64,000 nucleotides of DNA. It comes from Candidatus Kryptobacter tengchongensis. Lineage in GTDB: Bacteria > Bacteroidota > Ignavibacteria > Kryptoniales > Kryptoniaceae. The position numbers and the translations under genes are program-made. Below the pieces are notes generated by a model that saw only the letters and a list, made by a program, of their open reading frames with translations, was not told the DNA's origin and did no database searches. The stretch is taken from NCBI GenBank assembly GCA_001485605.1, contig FAON01000005.1, positions 1 through 64,000 of the forward strand. The letters run 5' to 3'. Shown here one piece after another: positions 13,905 through 23,531 of the stretch (position 1 is the stretch's first letter; each line of letters opens with the position of its first letter).

Positions 13905-16900
13905 TCAAAAATTAAAGTTACTTCTTAACCATTCAAGATGTTCCCTCGCAAACAGAACAGCGGCGCGCGCATTGTCATCTCTTGAATTTTCATAATCGCG
14001 AATTATTTCCTCATACATCTTTGCTGCCCTTCTCCAGTCACCAAGCTGTTCATAAGCAGCTGCTATATTTACACGACACCCGACAACTATATCTGAATCA
14101 GGATACTTCTCCCATATCTTTGTTAACTCCTCAATAGCACGCCGATAATCTTTATTATCAAAATACCTCATCGCTTCTTGATATTCAGCATAAACATTTA
14201 TAAGTTTTAAATCTTTTATTAACTGCTTCGCTTCTTCAGATTTTTCATGGTTAGGATACATTGCTATAAATTCTTCATACGCCTTTTGAGCTTTAGCGTA
14301 ATCTTTTGAATTATAATAATAATCTCCAATTGTAAAAAGTGCGATTGGGGCGTATTCACTTTGAGGATAACGCTTTACAAGAAGCTTGAAACTCTCTATC
14401 ATCTGCTCAGGTTTTTGAAGTTCATAATAACACCATCCCTCACTATAAAGTGCAACTGGTGCAAGCTCATCATTTGGATAAATTCTGTAAACATTTTTAT
14501 ATTCACGAATTGCTTCCTCATATTTACCCATGTTGTAATAAGACTCGCCAATGTTAAAATAAGCCTCTGGTGTTAGCTCATCTTTGGGGAATTCCTTTGC
14601 AAACCTCCTAAAATAAGTCACAGATTTATCCCAATACCCAAGTCTGAAATAAGAATACGAAAGGAAGAAAAGAGCGTTTTTATAGTTTTCAGAATTTTGG
14701 AAAAGTTTCAGGTATCTGTCAAAAATTTCAATTGCATTTTCATATTCACCTCTATCATAATAAACTGCACCAGTTGAAAAGAAAATTTCTTGGATAAATT
14801 TTGAATCTGGGAATTTCTCACCCGCTTTTGAAAGAATGTTAAATGCTTTATTAAATTCGCCAAGTTCTCTATGTGAGTTTGCGAGCACATATGTCGCTTT
14901 TGAAAATATAACCTCATCAGAAACATCACTTTGAAAAACATCATTTGCAAATCTGACCGCATTCTTATAATCTTTCGCCTCAAAATACGCCTCAGCAAGC
15001 ACAGCAGTATACCTAATTTTCTCCACGGGTTCTGAAGTTTCATTTATCAATTTTGAAACAAGATTTATACCCTTTTCAATTTGCCCGATCTTTACATAAG
15101 AAATCGCCAATTTTTCATTAACCTGCGTAACAAGCTGAGGTAAATTTTCTCTAAATTTTTTATCCAAGATACAACTTTGAAAATCAGAGATTGCTTCCTT
15201 ATATTGCCCAAGCTGATAATAAAGCGAACCACGAGCATAAATTGATTGAAGTTTCAATATATCATTCGCCTTCTGGTCATTTATAACAGCTGTTAATTCA
15301 CCGATCGCTTCTTTATATTTTTCCTGACCAATGTAAATATCCGCAAGTGAAAAACGAACTTCTGGAATGAAATAGATGCTATCTTTTAAAGCTTCAGCTG
15401 TTTTTAAAATATCCTTGATAAATCTTTCCCCCTCGGCAAATTTGTTCTGTAAGCTAAACGATTTGGACACTTTAATAAAAGCAGGCAAGTAAAAGTTTGA
15501 TCCAGGAGTGATCCGACTGAAAACATTTAATAAACTATCGTATTTCTGGGTATCAAAATAAGTCAAAAGGATATAATAATAAACCTCGTCTTTATTTAGA
15601 TTTGGTGGATTCTCAGAAAGCGTTCTGTTGAGTTCAACCAAAGCCTCATCATATCGTTTCCATTCATAATATGTTCTCCCAAGTTGAACACAAGCATGAG
15701 TATATTGCGGTGAATTTTTGTAGAGCGTTTTTATCTTAACAAATGAACTTTCAGCAAAAGCATATTCGCCCATAGCAAGGTGTGAAATCCCCTTGAAGAA
15801 GAGCATGTCAGGGATATAATCTGAGCCCGGGAATTTAATCAGAAATGAATCACATTCCGCTATTGTTTCCTTATACTTTTTTGCATTGTAAAGACATATA
15901 ATTTTTGAATATGTTGCATCTTCAACTGGGAAATCAATTAAAAAAGCGACCTCACCGTATGCTTTTATGTAAAAATCATATTCATTTGCTGCTTTATCGT
16001 AAACAAGGGAATCTTGAAATGTTTTGGCTATTAAATACTGCATCTTGGCTTGCAATTGCTTGTTCTCAAAACTTCTATCAATTGCCTCCTTATAGATAGC
16101 AATTCCAGCATCAAGCCCCCTTTTTTGAAGGACATACTCAGCCATTTTTATATAAGCTGTTTCAATTAAACTTGGAAGAAGCGTATAGGTTGATATGACA
16201 TTTCTGTATGATTTTACAGCTTCGTCAAACTCATTCATCATTTTATAGCAATCAGCGATTCTCAAGCTTGATTTTGCAACTATTTCAAGTGGTGTTTCCT
16301 CGCCTTCTCGTCCTGTCGCAGCTTCAAAAGCTTTTCTTTCTCTTATAGCTTTCAACTCAATTTTTTCAAATTCCTCTTTTTTAAATTTTTCAGGTCTAAA
16401 TTTTTCAACAACACTTTTGAACCAAATCAATGCAGTATCGTAATCTTCTTTATCATAATAATTTTGCCCAATTTGATACATTGAGTGAGGGGCAAGCTCA
16501 GAACGAGGAAACTTTTCCACAAGTGATTTAAAGTAGAAAATTGAACTATCAAGCATTTTCAATTCTTTGAATGCCCAACCTATAGTATAATACGCCTTTG
16601 GAACACGTTCATCGTTTGGGAATTTATTTATCAGTTTTTTTGACTCAGCTATTGCTTCCTCAAATTTGCCCTCCTCGTAATAAATATCAGCAATTTGATA
16701 CTGTGCTAAAGCCGAAAGCCAAGGTGAATCATTTCTCTGTTCGGCTACAATTTTAAAGTTTTCAATCGCTTCGGCGTTATTCTTTAACTTTCTCAAAGCA
16801 TTGCCTTTTTGATAATAAGCTGCGGTTTTCACGCTTACTATTAAATCCCCGTTGAAAAGGGCAACCTTTACACTATCGTCATTTAAAAGTTTGCTTTTAG

Positions 16901-17060
16901 TATTTATGATGAAGTCATATTGTTTTATCGCTTTTTTAAAATCACCGCTCGCATAAAAGTTTTGCCCTGAAGTGAAAGCCTTTTGTAACTCAAGCGGTGT
17001 CGGAACGAAGTTAGCAACTATTGAAGCGGTTAATGTAACTATGATGATTATCTTCCACAT
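13905..17060 (-). CDS. large TPR-repeat protein, exported or membrane-anchored
   Basis: The 1051-residue product has an N-terminal hydrophobic signal or anchor (MWKIIIIVTLTASIVANF), then tetratricopeptide-type repeats along nearly its whole length. Typical units are QYQIADIYYEEGKFEEAIAE near residue 115 and FNIGESYYNMGKYEEAIREY near residue 855. Many units end in FP or YP plus DE or NS, the YbgF/Bam-type periplasmic TPR signature. At least twenty repeats can be counted roughly. It probably forms a long periplasmic scaffold between the ExbBD/TonB-like complex and the outer-membrane proteins of the cluster. The gene starts 18 bases after the upstream outer-membrane gene stops. Confidence 0.85.
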   Translation of the reverse strand: MWKIIIIVTLTASIVANFVPTPLELQKAFTSGQNFYASGDFKKAIKQYDFIINTKSKLLNDDSVKVALFNGDLIVSVKTAAYYQKGNALRKLKNNAEAIENFKIVAEQRNDSPWLSALAQYQIADIYYEEGKFEEAIAESKKLINKFPNDERVPKAYYTIGWAFKELKMLDSSIFYFKSLVEKFPRSELAPHSMYQIGQNYYDKEDYDTALIWFKSVVEKFRPEKFKKEEFEKIELKAIRERKAFEAATGREGEETPLEIVAKSSLRIADCYKMMNEFDEAVKSYRNVISTYTLLPSLIETAYIKMAEYVLQKRGLDAGIAIYKEAIDRSFENKQLQAKMQYLIAKTFQDSLVYDKAANEYDFYIKAYGEVAFLIDFPVEDATYSKIICLYNAKKYKETIAECDSFLIKFPGSDYIPDMLFFKGISHLAMGEYAFAESSFVKIKTLYKNSPQYTHACVQLGRTYYEWKRYDEALVELNRTLSENPPNLNKDEVYYYILLTYFDTQKYDSLLNVFSRITPGSNFYLPAFIKVSKSFSLQNKFAEGERFIKDILKTAEALKDSIYFIPEVRFSLADIYIGQEKYKEAIGELTAVINDQKANDILKLQSIYARGSLYYQLGQYKEAISDFQSCILDKKFRENLPQLVTQVNEKLAISYVKIGQIEKGINLVSKLINETSEPVEKIRYTAVLAEAYFEAKDYKNAVRFANDVFQSDVSDEVIFSKATYVLANSHRELGEFNKAFNILSKAGEKFPDSKFIQEIFFSTGAVYYDRGEYENAIEIFDRYLKLFQNSENYKNALFFLSYSYFRLGYWDKSVTYFRRFAKEFPKDELTPEAYFNIGESYYNMGKYEEAIREYKNVYRIYPNDELAPVALYSEGWCYYELQKPEQMIESFKLLVKRYPQSEYAPIALFTIGDYYYNSKDYAKAQKAYEEFIAMYPNHEKSEEAKQLIKDLKLINVYAEYQEAMRYFDNKDYRRAIEELTKIWEKYPDSDIVVGCRVNIAAAYEQLGDWRRAAKMYEEIIRDYENSRDDNARAAVLFAREHLEWLRSNFNF

Positions 17061-17078
17061 ATTGTTTCACCCTCATAA

Positions 17079-20039
17079 TTAGAAACCTGCGATAACTGTG
17101 AAAAATATCGCTGATTCATCTCTGCTGTATTTTTCCTCACCGGGTTTTATAAATTTTCGCTTTGTGAATTTATAACCGAAATCAACTACAATTGAATAAC
17201 CTTTATAAGAGCTCTGGTTCGTCAACGAAAAAGCTATCACTCCTCTGTTTTCGCTTCCAGTTCCATCTTTCAAATTCCTTATTCTATAGGAAAACAATTC
17301 GGGAAAACCAACAATGCTAAGCCCCTGAATCCCGAAATTAAACACTGATCTATCTGTCAACTTATATCCAACTCTAAAAATTGGTATTGTTTCCTGCGTA
17401 TGTTGAATTATATTTGTTATCCTTCTCAAACTTCCAGCAACATCAACATAACCAAGTTTCGTTTCCTTGACTGTTCTGACCTTAAATTGAGGTTTTATTT
17501 CAAGCCGACCATTTAAAAATTTAAGTGTATAATCAATTTTATGAACAAGTCCCCAAAGCGTAATTCTTCCATCAAGTTGATCTCCTGTGTATTTTGCCTC
17601 CGGAAGCAAAGCTTTTGATGGATCCCCAAGCTGTCGCTGGAAATTAATTTCAAAACGAATTCTGTTCTCAATGTTAAGATTTGGAATTTGCGTGTATCTT
17701 GCTTCAAGATAAAGGTTATGAACAAAGCTATTTCTATACCTGAGTTGATCTTCTGTAAAAACAGGAAAAGGACTTGTTATAGTTATGACGCCTTTATATT
17801 GATAAACTGGATTTGGAATTTCATCCCTAACTCTTTTCATAACATAATACAGAAGAAGAGAGCCAAGCCGTGGGTTTGATGTTGTGTAAAGTGTTTTAAT
17901 ATATGAGACCTGATTAATTCCACCCCTTGCAATTGCTTTTTCATTTATGAAACCAATTTGAGCTGACCAATTCCTCGCTAAATTTACCTTCATAAAAGTA
18001 TGATAACCATTTATATCCGGCTCATAAGGATAATCGGGATAAATGTCATTTTCTTGTTCATCAATTACACCATTATTGTTCCAATCATCACCATAATCAA
18101 AGAGTGGGGGATCACTGTAATATGTAAGGAAATCTTCCTGATAATCAGGTATTCCATTTGCATTTTGATCATCATCTGGGATCCCGTCGTTATTTCTATC
18201 CTTTCCTGGGAATATACCAGCGTCGGGTCTTCTTATAATGCTGGTTAAGCCAATTAATTCGTTTGCGTTCTGCCTATATCCAAGTAAAAATGGATCAGGC
18301 GTTGGATTCAAAACATCGCCGTTTTCAAAAGTTGGATTTGGAGTCGCATTGTAAAAATAAAATCCATCTTCCCATCTATCTCTATCATCATTATCATCAA
18401 CAAGAGAGAAATAAGCGCCACCCGGAATAAATGATATACCACTTGAAACATCATAAGCAGTCACACCATAAACATCAGGAGCAAGATAGGAATACCCAGA
18501 ACCAGTCCACATCATATAGTAACTATTCTCAAGCGAATAAACATTAAGAGCGGTTGTATAAAGTGGTTCAATTTTATACCGTTCAAATCCAAAGGTTAAA
18601 CGCCCAACTTTTTTAGAAGCTTTGATATAAAATGCGTTTCCTTTTTGCGTGAACCAGGGACCACGACCAACCGGATATTTTGACCATTCTAAACTTTGAG
18701 CAAATTCACCTTCTATGTTAAATCCTTTCCAGTTAAATTTGAAATTTAAACTATACACGCTCATTCCCGTTGTGAGAGCATAATTAAACCTGACAATTTG
18801 ACGGTTTGATGCGTCTTTGACATTTCCCTCAGCTCTTTTTATTAGGCGGAAAAATGTCGGGGTCCCAACCGCAATTGAATCATAGTGTGGGATAAACCGT
18901 GCTCCTGTCGTTTGCCCCCAATCATCAAGACGATTGACAAAGTCATGAGCTGCTTCAATTTTGAAATCATTTGCAACCAAAATTTCAAACTCAACTGATT
19001 CAACACCAGGTGGGATTATATAAGCAAAAGTTATATTCCCATCGCTTGGTATTTGCTCTGGATAAACAGGCAATGCAGACAACATTGACCTAAATTTATA
19101 ACCGGGTCCTCCTTGAATTGGGGTGTAAGCAGTATAACTTAATGTATCAGCTCCAGCAACCCAAAGGGTTCTATCAATACTAAAATTTCTAAAAACATAA
19201 TACTGAAGCGGGGCACCAAGAACCGTTTCTTGTGGGTTTGGAACTTTACCATTTATATTTTTAGTTGGAACTGTCCTACCGTTAATTTTAACAACCGGGT
19301 CAGAATAAATTATTGGACCCGAACCATCTTTTGGAGAATCATCACTTATTCTGACAAAGATTATCCTCGGAACACCATTTGGGGGAACACCCTTAAAAGG
19401 CACATCTCGGGCGTTGACATCCATTCGTCTCGTATGTTGATTTACATAAGTAGCACCAATTGTTAATACATCCCCGATATCTGTTTCAAAATGACCACCG
19501 AAAAGATATTGAGCCCAATTTCGCACCCTTTGCACCCCATCTATCAAAAGAGGTGTATCAAATCTAAATCTAACAGGATCACTAACCCTTGAAACTATAA
19601 ATGTTCCTCTATGTTTTGTTGTAGCCCCGTCCCATCTCACACCGTTAAACCTTGCCTTATCAAATGTAAGCGATGTAAACTTCGTCCTTATCGCATCACC
19701 TATCATCAACCTCGTTTGAAAATCTGCATAATTATCACTTGCTATCACAAGATTTTGAAAATACTGGTAGTAAAACCTTGATTTCGTCAAGCTACTAAAT
19801 CCTCCGAGCTCTTGTCCTATAAACTGTCTTTGGTTTTCAATCAACTCAAAAATTAAACTCCCGTCTATGAGAAAATTCCCAAAGTTATCATAAAACCTTT
19901 TCCTTAGGAAGGAAATGCTGTAATTTTCATAGTTTCTTCCCGAATAATTAAGATAACTTTCCTTGTCTCTTGAGATGAATTGCGCAAATGAAATTTCAAA
20001 ACCAATGATTAAAAGCGTGAATAAAACAAATTTTTTCAT
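17079..20039 (-). CDS. large outer-membrane protein with calcium-binding-type repeats
   Basis: The start at 20039 gives a signal peptide (MKKFVLFTLLIIGFEISFAQ); a longer frame to 20054 adds five residues. The product has about 986 residues, with long beta-rich stretches and a final phenylalanine (FFTVIAGF), as in outer-membrane barrels recognised by the Bam complex. Near residues 600-670 it has acidic repeats of thrombospondin-type-3 form: DRNNDGIPDDDQNANGIPD and DDWNNNGVIDEQEND. These should bind calcium. No named family was recognised. Position between the PorV-like gene and the TPR gene suggests it is the outer-membrane core of the machine. Confidence 0.75.
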   Translation of the reverse strand: MKKFVLFTLLIIGFEISFAQFISRDKESYLNYSGRNYENYSISFLRKRFYDNFGNFLIDGSLIFELIENQRQFIGQELGGFSSLTKSRFYYQYFQNLVIASDNYADFQTRLMIGDAIRTKFTSLTFDKARFNGVRWDGATTKHRGTFIVSRVSDPVRFRFDTPLLIDGVQRVRNWAQYLFGGHFETDIGDVLTIGATYVNQHTRRMDVNARDVPFKGVPPNGVPRIIFVRISDDSPKDGSGPIIYSDPVVKINGRTVPTKNINGKVPNPQETVLGAPLQYYVFRNFSIDRTLWVAGADTLSYTAYTPIQGGPGYKFRSMLSALPVYPEQIPSDGNITFAYIIPPGVESVEFEILVANDFKIEAAHDFVNRLDDWGQTTGARFIPHYDSIAVGTPTFFRLIKRAEGNVKDASNRQIVRFNYALTTGMSVYSLNFKFNWKGFNIEGEFAQSLEWSKYPVGRGPWFTQKGNAFYIKASKKVGRLTFGFERYKIEPLYTTALNVYSLENSYYMMWTGSGYSYLAPDVYGVTAYDVSSGISFIPGGAYFSLVDDNDDRDRWEDGFYFYNATPNPTFENGDVLNPTPDPFLLGYRQNANELIGLTSIIRRPDAGIFPGKDRNNDGIPDDDQNANGIPDYQEDFLTYYSDPPLFDYGDDWNNNGVIDEQENDIYPDYPYEPDINGYHTFMKVNLARNWSAQIGFINEKAIARGGINQVSYIKTLYTTSNPRLGSLLLYYVMKRVRDEIPNPVYQYKGVITITSPFPVFTEDQLRYRNSFVHNLYLEARYTQIPNLNIENRIRFEINFQRQLGDPSKALLPEAKYTGDQLDGRITLWGLVHKIDYTLKFLNGRLEIKPQFKVRTVKETKLGYVDVAGSLRRITNIIQHTQETIPIFRVGYKLTDRSVFNFGIQGLSIVGFPELFSYRIRNLKDGTGSENRGVIAFSLTNQSSYKGYSIVVDFGYKFTKRKFIKPGEEKYSRDESAIFFTVIAGF

Positions 20040-20060
20040 GGCGTTGCAAATCAAAATTTT

Positions 20061-20981
20061 TTATAAATTAAATTCAAAACTAAATTTATGACTACCGCCT
20101 GCGTCGGGTATCTCAAATTGATGAACATATACATAGTCAATCCTAAATTTCCAGTATTTTATCCCGAATCCTGGATTTAAACTTGCCTGTTTCCCGCCAT
20201 CTACTATCGCTCCACCCGAGGCTCTGATAACAAACTCAAAATCACTTTTCAAAAATTCAGATGAAAAAGCCTTAATTTCAAATCCAGCATCAATTTTTAG
20301 ATCATAATCAGATTTTAAAACCCCTAAACCTATTTGATAATTGTAAGTTCTTGATTCATATACGATCCCGCCAGCAATCTCCAGAGGTAATTTCGCATCA
20401 CTTGATTTATTCAGTGCGATGCTCGGTTGAGTTATATTTCTTGCGGTTAGCCCAAAGCGCAAATCAGAACCATTTACAAAATCATTCCATACAAAAATTG
20501 CCCCAGCATCAAATGTAAAACCAAAATACGAATAAGCAGATTCACCAACAGGTGCAACAGCAGACCATCTTAAAAGTTTAAAATTCCCACCTATTGATAA
20601 ACCTTTGATGTATTTAAACTCTCTTGCAACCGAGAAAATAAGTTGATTTTCACTCCACATCCCTGTTTTAAAATATGAAACTCCAACCCCGAAGTCAAAA
20701 ATTGAAAAGATAGGCAATACCCCAGCCAAGGTTACGTAGTAAAGGTTTTCATCCTGCACAAATGGATAAAGCCGTGAGTAAGTTGAAGCAAAACTAAATT
20801 TTCTTATCTGTCCAATTCCAGCGGGATTATAAAACATACCGTATGGATTATCGGCAACTGCAACATAAGCCAAACCAAAAGAAACAGCCCGAGCCCCGTT
20901 GCCAAGGTCCTTGAAGGCTCCAGAAATCGCAAAATCAAAATGCAATGATATTAACACTATTGACAGGATAAATTTTCTCAT
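20061..20981 (-). CDS. PorV/PorQ-like outer-membrane protein (UPF0164-type)
   Basis: The 306-residue product has a signal peptide (MRKFILSIVLISLHFDFAISG), then the family opening AFKDLGNGARAVSFGLAYVAVADNPYGMFYNPAGI. There the N-P-A-G motif follows the GARAxxxG(xAxVA)xAxD pattern seen in PorV, PorQ and FadL-like proteins. It continues as alternating beta-strands to a C-terminal FSFEFNL. PorV shuttles sorting-domain cargo in type IX secretion. Here it lies directly after a gene for a protein with a sorting-type C-terminus, so a cargo-partner pair is plausible. It could instead be a cluster-specific barrel. Confidence 0.75.
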   Translation of the reverse strand: MRKFILSIVLISLHFDFAISGAFKDLGNGARAVSFGLAYVAVADNPYGMFYNPAGIGQIRKFSFASTYSRLYPFVQDENLYYVTLAGVLPIFSIFDFGVGVSYFKTGMWSENQLIFSVAREFKYIKGLSIGGNFKLLRWSAVAPVGESAYSYFGFTFDAGAIFVWNDFVNGSDLRFGLTARNITQPSIALNKSSDAKLPLEIAGGIVYESRTYNYQIGLGVLKSDYDLKIDAGFEIKAFSSEFLKSDFEFVIRASGGAIVDGGKQASLNPGFGIKYWKFRIDYVYVHQFEIPDAGGSHKFSFEFNL

Positions 20982-21002
20982 TATGGAAGCGAAAATTATT
21001 TT

Positions 21003-22661
21003 TCAATAAACGACTGTTATAGTTTTAAAGACTGACTCAACACCAGTATCTGCATTTATCGCAACTCTCAAAAGATAAACACCAGGTCTCACAAGCCTCC
21101 CATTTTCATCCCTTCCATCCCATGTGAAAGAATTTGAAGAAATATAGGCAAATGCTTTGCTTTGCCCATCAAAAATTGTTTTGATAAGCCTACCCGTAAG
21201 ATCAAAAATCTGGATCTTTAAATTTCTCTCAACTAAAAGATTCGCCAGGAAGAAACTTATCTGAGTTTTATCATTTAAACCATCACCATTTGGAGAAAAT
21301 GGATTGGGATTGATCTGGAGGTCAACTATCAATCTTTCTGGAACATCTGTTGTTAAAACAGTCCAACTATTTAGATTGCCTCTTTTTCTCGTATCAACAA
21401 ATTGTGGATTTGACGCCGTCATTTTGCTTATCACAACCGATGGGAATTCATTTATATCAAGGTAAAGCGTTAAACTTAACTTAACACTTATTCTGGAGCT
21501 TGAATTAATTGATTGTTGAAATGCTATTTTTACATATTCTGGAGACGATATAACTGAATAAGCAACGGGATTCCCATTTAAAGTGACTGATTCAACATTT
21601 GCAGGTGATGGGGTAAATATAATTAGTGTATCAATTCCAAGAGAATTATCATCAACTTCAACATCAAAATTGCAAGTTATTTCAGTCCTTTTTAAAATTG
21701 GGACAACTGAGGGTTCAACCTCAAGGGTAATACTTTTAGCAACGAGCTTTTTATGGTAAAAAATTGAAAGCCTTTTTAAGATGGGTGTTTCAGTGCTTGA
21801 AGTGGATAAATTTACTTTGAATTGGATGTAACGCCTTGGCTCGGTTACCTTCAAAACCTCAAAACTTGAAATTTCAGGGGACCATTGACTCCAGGTATCA
21901 TTAACGCTTGGGCTTGAACCTGTTCTAAATTGGAAAGTTATTCCCGTGCCCTCAGGTAGTTCAGCTTCCCACTCAGCCCAACCCCAATTAACAGGCTGTC
22001 CAACATCAATGACCTTTGAATAATACTCCCCCGATGATAAATACCCAACACCGTATACTTCTATCTCAGCTATAACAGTTGAACTAAATCTATCAACAAC
22101 ATCAAAACTAATTTTAACAAATCTTGCAATTATTGGGTCAAAAATATCAAGTGTTTTAACATCTTGATTATCCGTCTTTTGAACGATTCTGGTAAGTTGA
22201 AGTGAATCAATGCCAGCGTAAATTGTATAAGCCCTTGGTCTAAGGGATTGGTTCAGACCAAAAGTTATAATCACAACCTTATTAATTCTTCTTAAAGCAA
22301 GCAAATCAATCAAAATGTAGCTACCATCTCCACCAGGTCTTATCTGACAAAATGTTCTACTATCACCATCAATTACTTTCATCGGGTTTCCAGTTACAGT
22401 ATCTCTGTCCCCTGTAGAGGTTTTCGGCTCACCAGTTCCATAGTAAGTTATAGTTGCCCTTCTCTTTTTAGCAAGATTTTCCTGCTCACTTGTCTTTAGA
22501 ATTAAATAATCAGAAGAGTTAGTAACATCAACTCCTTGACTTAATGTGCTATCAATAAAGCTGGAAAACTTTGAAATAACAATAGTATCTGGGGGGATTT
22601 GGGAACTGGCGAATGTGATAAGGGTTATTGAGAAAACTAAAATAAGCATCAAACGGTGCAT
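21003..22661 (-). CDS. exported protein with discoidin-like region and FlgD/gliding-type C-terminal domain
   Basis: The start at 22661 is chosen because the promoter at 22698-22727 puts the transcript start near 22690, and because the signal peptide MHRLMLILVFSITLITFASSQ begins there. The product has about 552 residues. Residues about 75-200 look like an F5/8-type (discoidin) galactose-binding fold: NPMKVIDGDSRTFCQIRPGG, then RFVKISFDVVD and IAEIEVYGVGYL. The end is a sorting-type Ig module: INPNPFSPNGDGLNDKTQIS, IFDLTGRLIKTIFDG, FTWDGRDENGRLVRPGVYLL. It is the first gene of the nine-gene cluster and is probably displayed at the cell surface, where it may bind polysaccharide. Confidence 0.75.
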   Translation of the reverse strand: MHRLMLILVFSITLITFASSQIPPDTIVISKFSSFIDSTLSQGVDVTNSSDYLILKTSEQENLAKKRRATITYYGTGEPKTSTGDRDTVTGNPMKVIDGDSRTFCQIRPGGDGSYILIDLLALRRINKVVIITFGLNQSLRPRAYTIYAGIDSLQLTRIVQKTDNQDVKTLDIFDPIIARFVKISFDVVDRFSSTVIAEIEVYGVGYLSSGEYYSKVIDVGQPVNWGWAEWEAELPEGTGITFQFRTGSSPSVNDTWSQWSPEISSFEVLKVTEPRRYIQFKVNLSTSSTETPILKRLSIFYHKKLVAKSITLEVEPSVVPILKRTEITCNFDVEVDDNSLGIDTLIIFTPSPANVESVTLNGNPVAYSVISSPEYVKIAFQQSINSSSRISVKLSLTLYLDINEFPSVVISKMTASNPQFVDTRKRGNLNSWTVLTTDVPERLIVDLQINPNPFSPNGDGLNDKTQISFFLANLLVERNLKIQIFDLTGRLIKTIFDGQSKAFAYISSNSFTWDGRDENGRLVRPGVYLLRVAINADTGVESVFKTITVVY

Positions 22662-22697
22662 AATTTCAAGTAGAATATCTTTGCTATTCAATTGTTT

Positions 22698-22727
22698 AAT
22701 TTATCAAATTTTTGGTGATTAAGTCAA
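22698..22727 (-). promoter_or_regulatory. promoter of the nine-gene envelope cluster
   Basis: Read on the minus strand: TTGACT (22722-22727), an 18-base spacer, TAAATT (22698-22703). It lies 36 bases before the preferred start codon at 22661. No other promoter as good was noticed inside the cluster. Gene spacing downstream is 6-36 bases, which supports one long transcript. Confidence 0.65.
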
Positions 22728-22807
22728 GGAAATTTAAAGAATTTAAGCAGGTCATTTAAATCCATCTTCCCCCCAGTTTATATCAGCAAATATAATTTAG
22801 CGTTCTC

Positions 22808-23512
22808 TCATTCAACAAATAGATTTTTAACAATATCAGTCAAACCTTTTGAATAAAGCACATACCATAAATTTTCCTCTGTGAGATACCCATTGACATC
22901 AAAAACGAGGGGATGATGAATCTTTCTAAATTTCATATAGTAGATTTCCTTTCCCTGGCTTCTCCATTTTTGCTCATATTTCGTTGGATAATGTCCAGGG
23001 TTTTCCGTTGTGAAACCACTTGGATATTCGCTCATGAAAATCCCCGAATCAATCATTGATTCAATAACAAAATCCCTAAATTCAGGATGATCTGTTACAA
23101 TTGAAACAAAGCCATTATCTTTAAGTCGCTTTGCAAGCAAACGATTGAAATTTAGTTTGAGCAATCTTCTTTTTTTATGTCTTTTCTTAAACCACGGGTC
23201 TGGAAAGTTAAAGTAAATATGACTAAAAACTTTATCTTTAAACAAAATCAAAAGCAACAGCTTTGCATCGCCGACGAATAATCGGACATTCTGTATCCCT
23301 GCGTTTTTCAATTTTTTATCTGCTTTCCTTGCGAAAAAATTAACTAATTCAATCCCAATAAAATTTTTATCCGGGTTATCCTTGGCTATCTGAAGAAGAA
23401 AAATTCCATTCCCAAATCCAACTTCAAGTTCAACTTCTGAGTCTTTTCCAAATAGTTGTGCTAAATCAATGGGGTAACTTAATCCTCTCCAATTGATGAT
23501 AAATGTATTCAT
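22808..23512 (-). CDS. trmB: tRNA (guanine-N7-)-methyltransferase
   Basis: The 234-residue product is the SAM-dependent enzyme that methylates G46 of tRNAs. It has the SAM motif LEVGFGNGIFLLQIAKDNPDKNFIGIE at residues 29-55, the motif YFNFPDPWFKKRHKKRRLL near 115, typical of the family, and TDHPEFRDFV near 155. The usual T-x-Y/F-E region is TKYEQKW near 189. It has an extra C-terminal segment of about 35 residues after KEIYYMKF. It starts 20 bases after the stop of the DUF2231 gene, in a minus-strand run with pheA, ftsX and the HIT gene. Confidence 0.92.
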   Translation of the reverse strand: MNTFIINWRGLSYPIDLAQLFGKDSEVELEVGFGNGIFLLQIAKDNPDKNFIGIELVNFFARKADKKLKNAGIQNVRLFVGDAKLLLLILFKDKVFSHIYFNFPDPWFKKRHKKRRLLKLNFNRLLAKRLKDNGFVSIVTDHPEFRDFVIESMIDSGIFMSEYPSGFTTENPGHYPTKYEQKWRSQGKEIYYMKFRKIHHPLVFDVNGYLTEENLWYVLYSKGLTDIVKNLFVE

Positions 23513-23531
23513 CGCCTCTATAAATTTGGAT

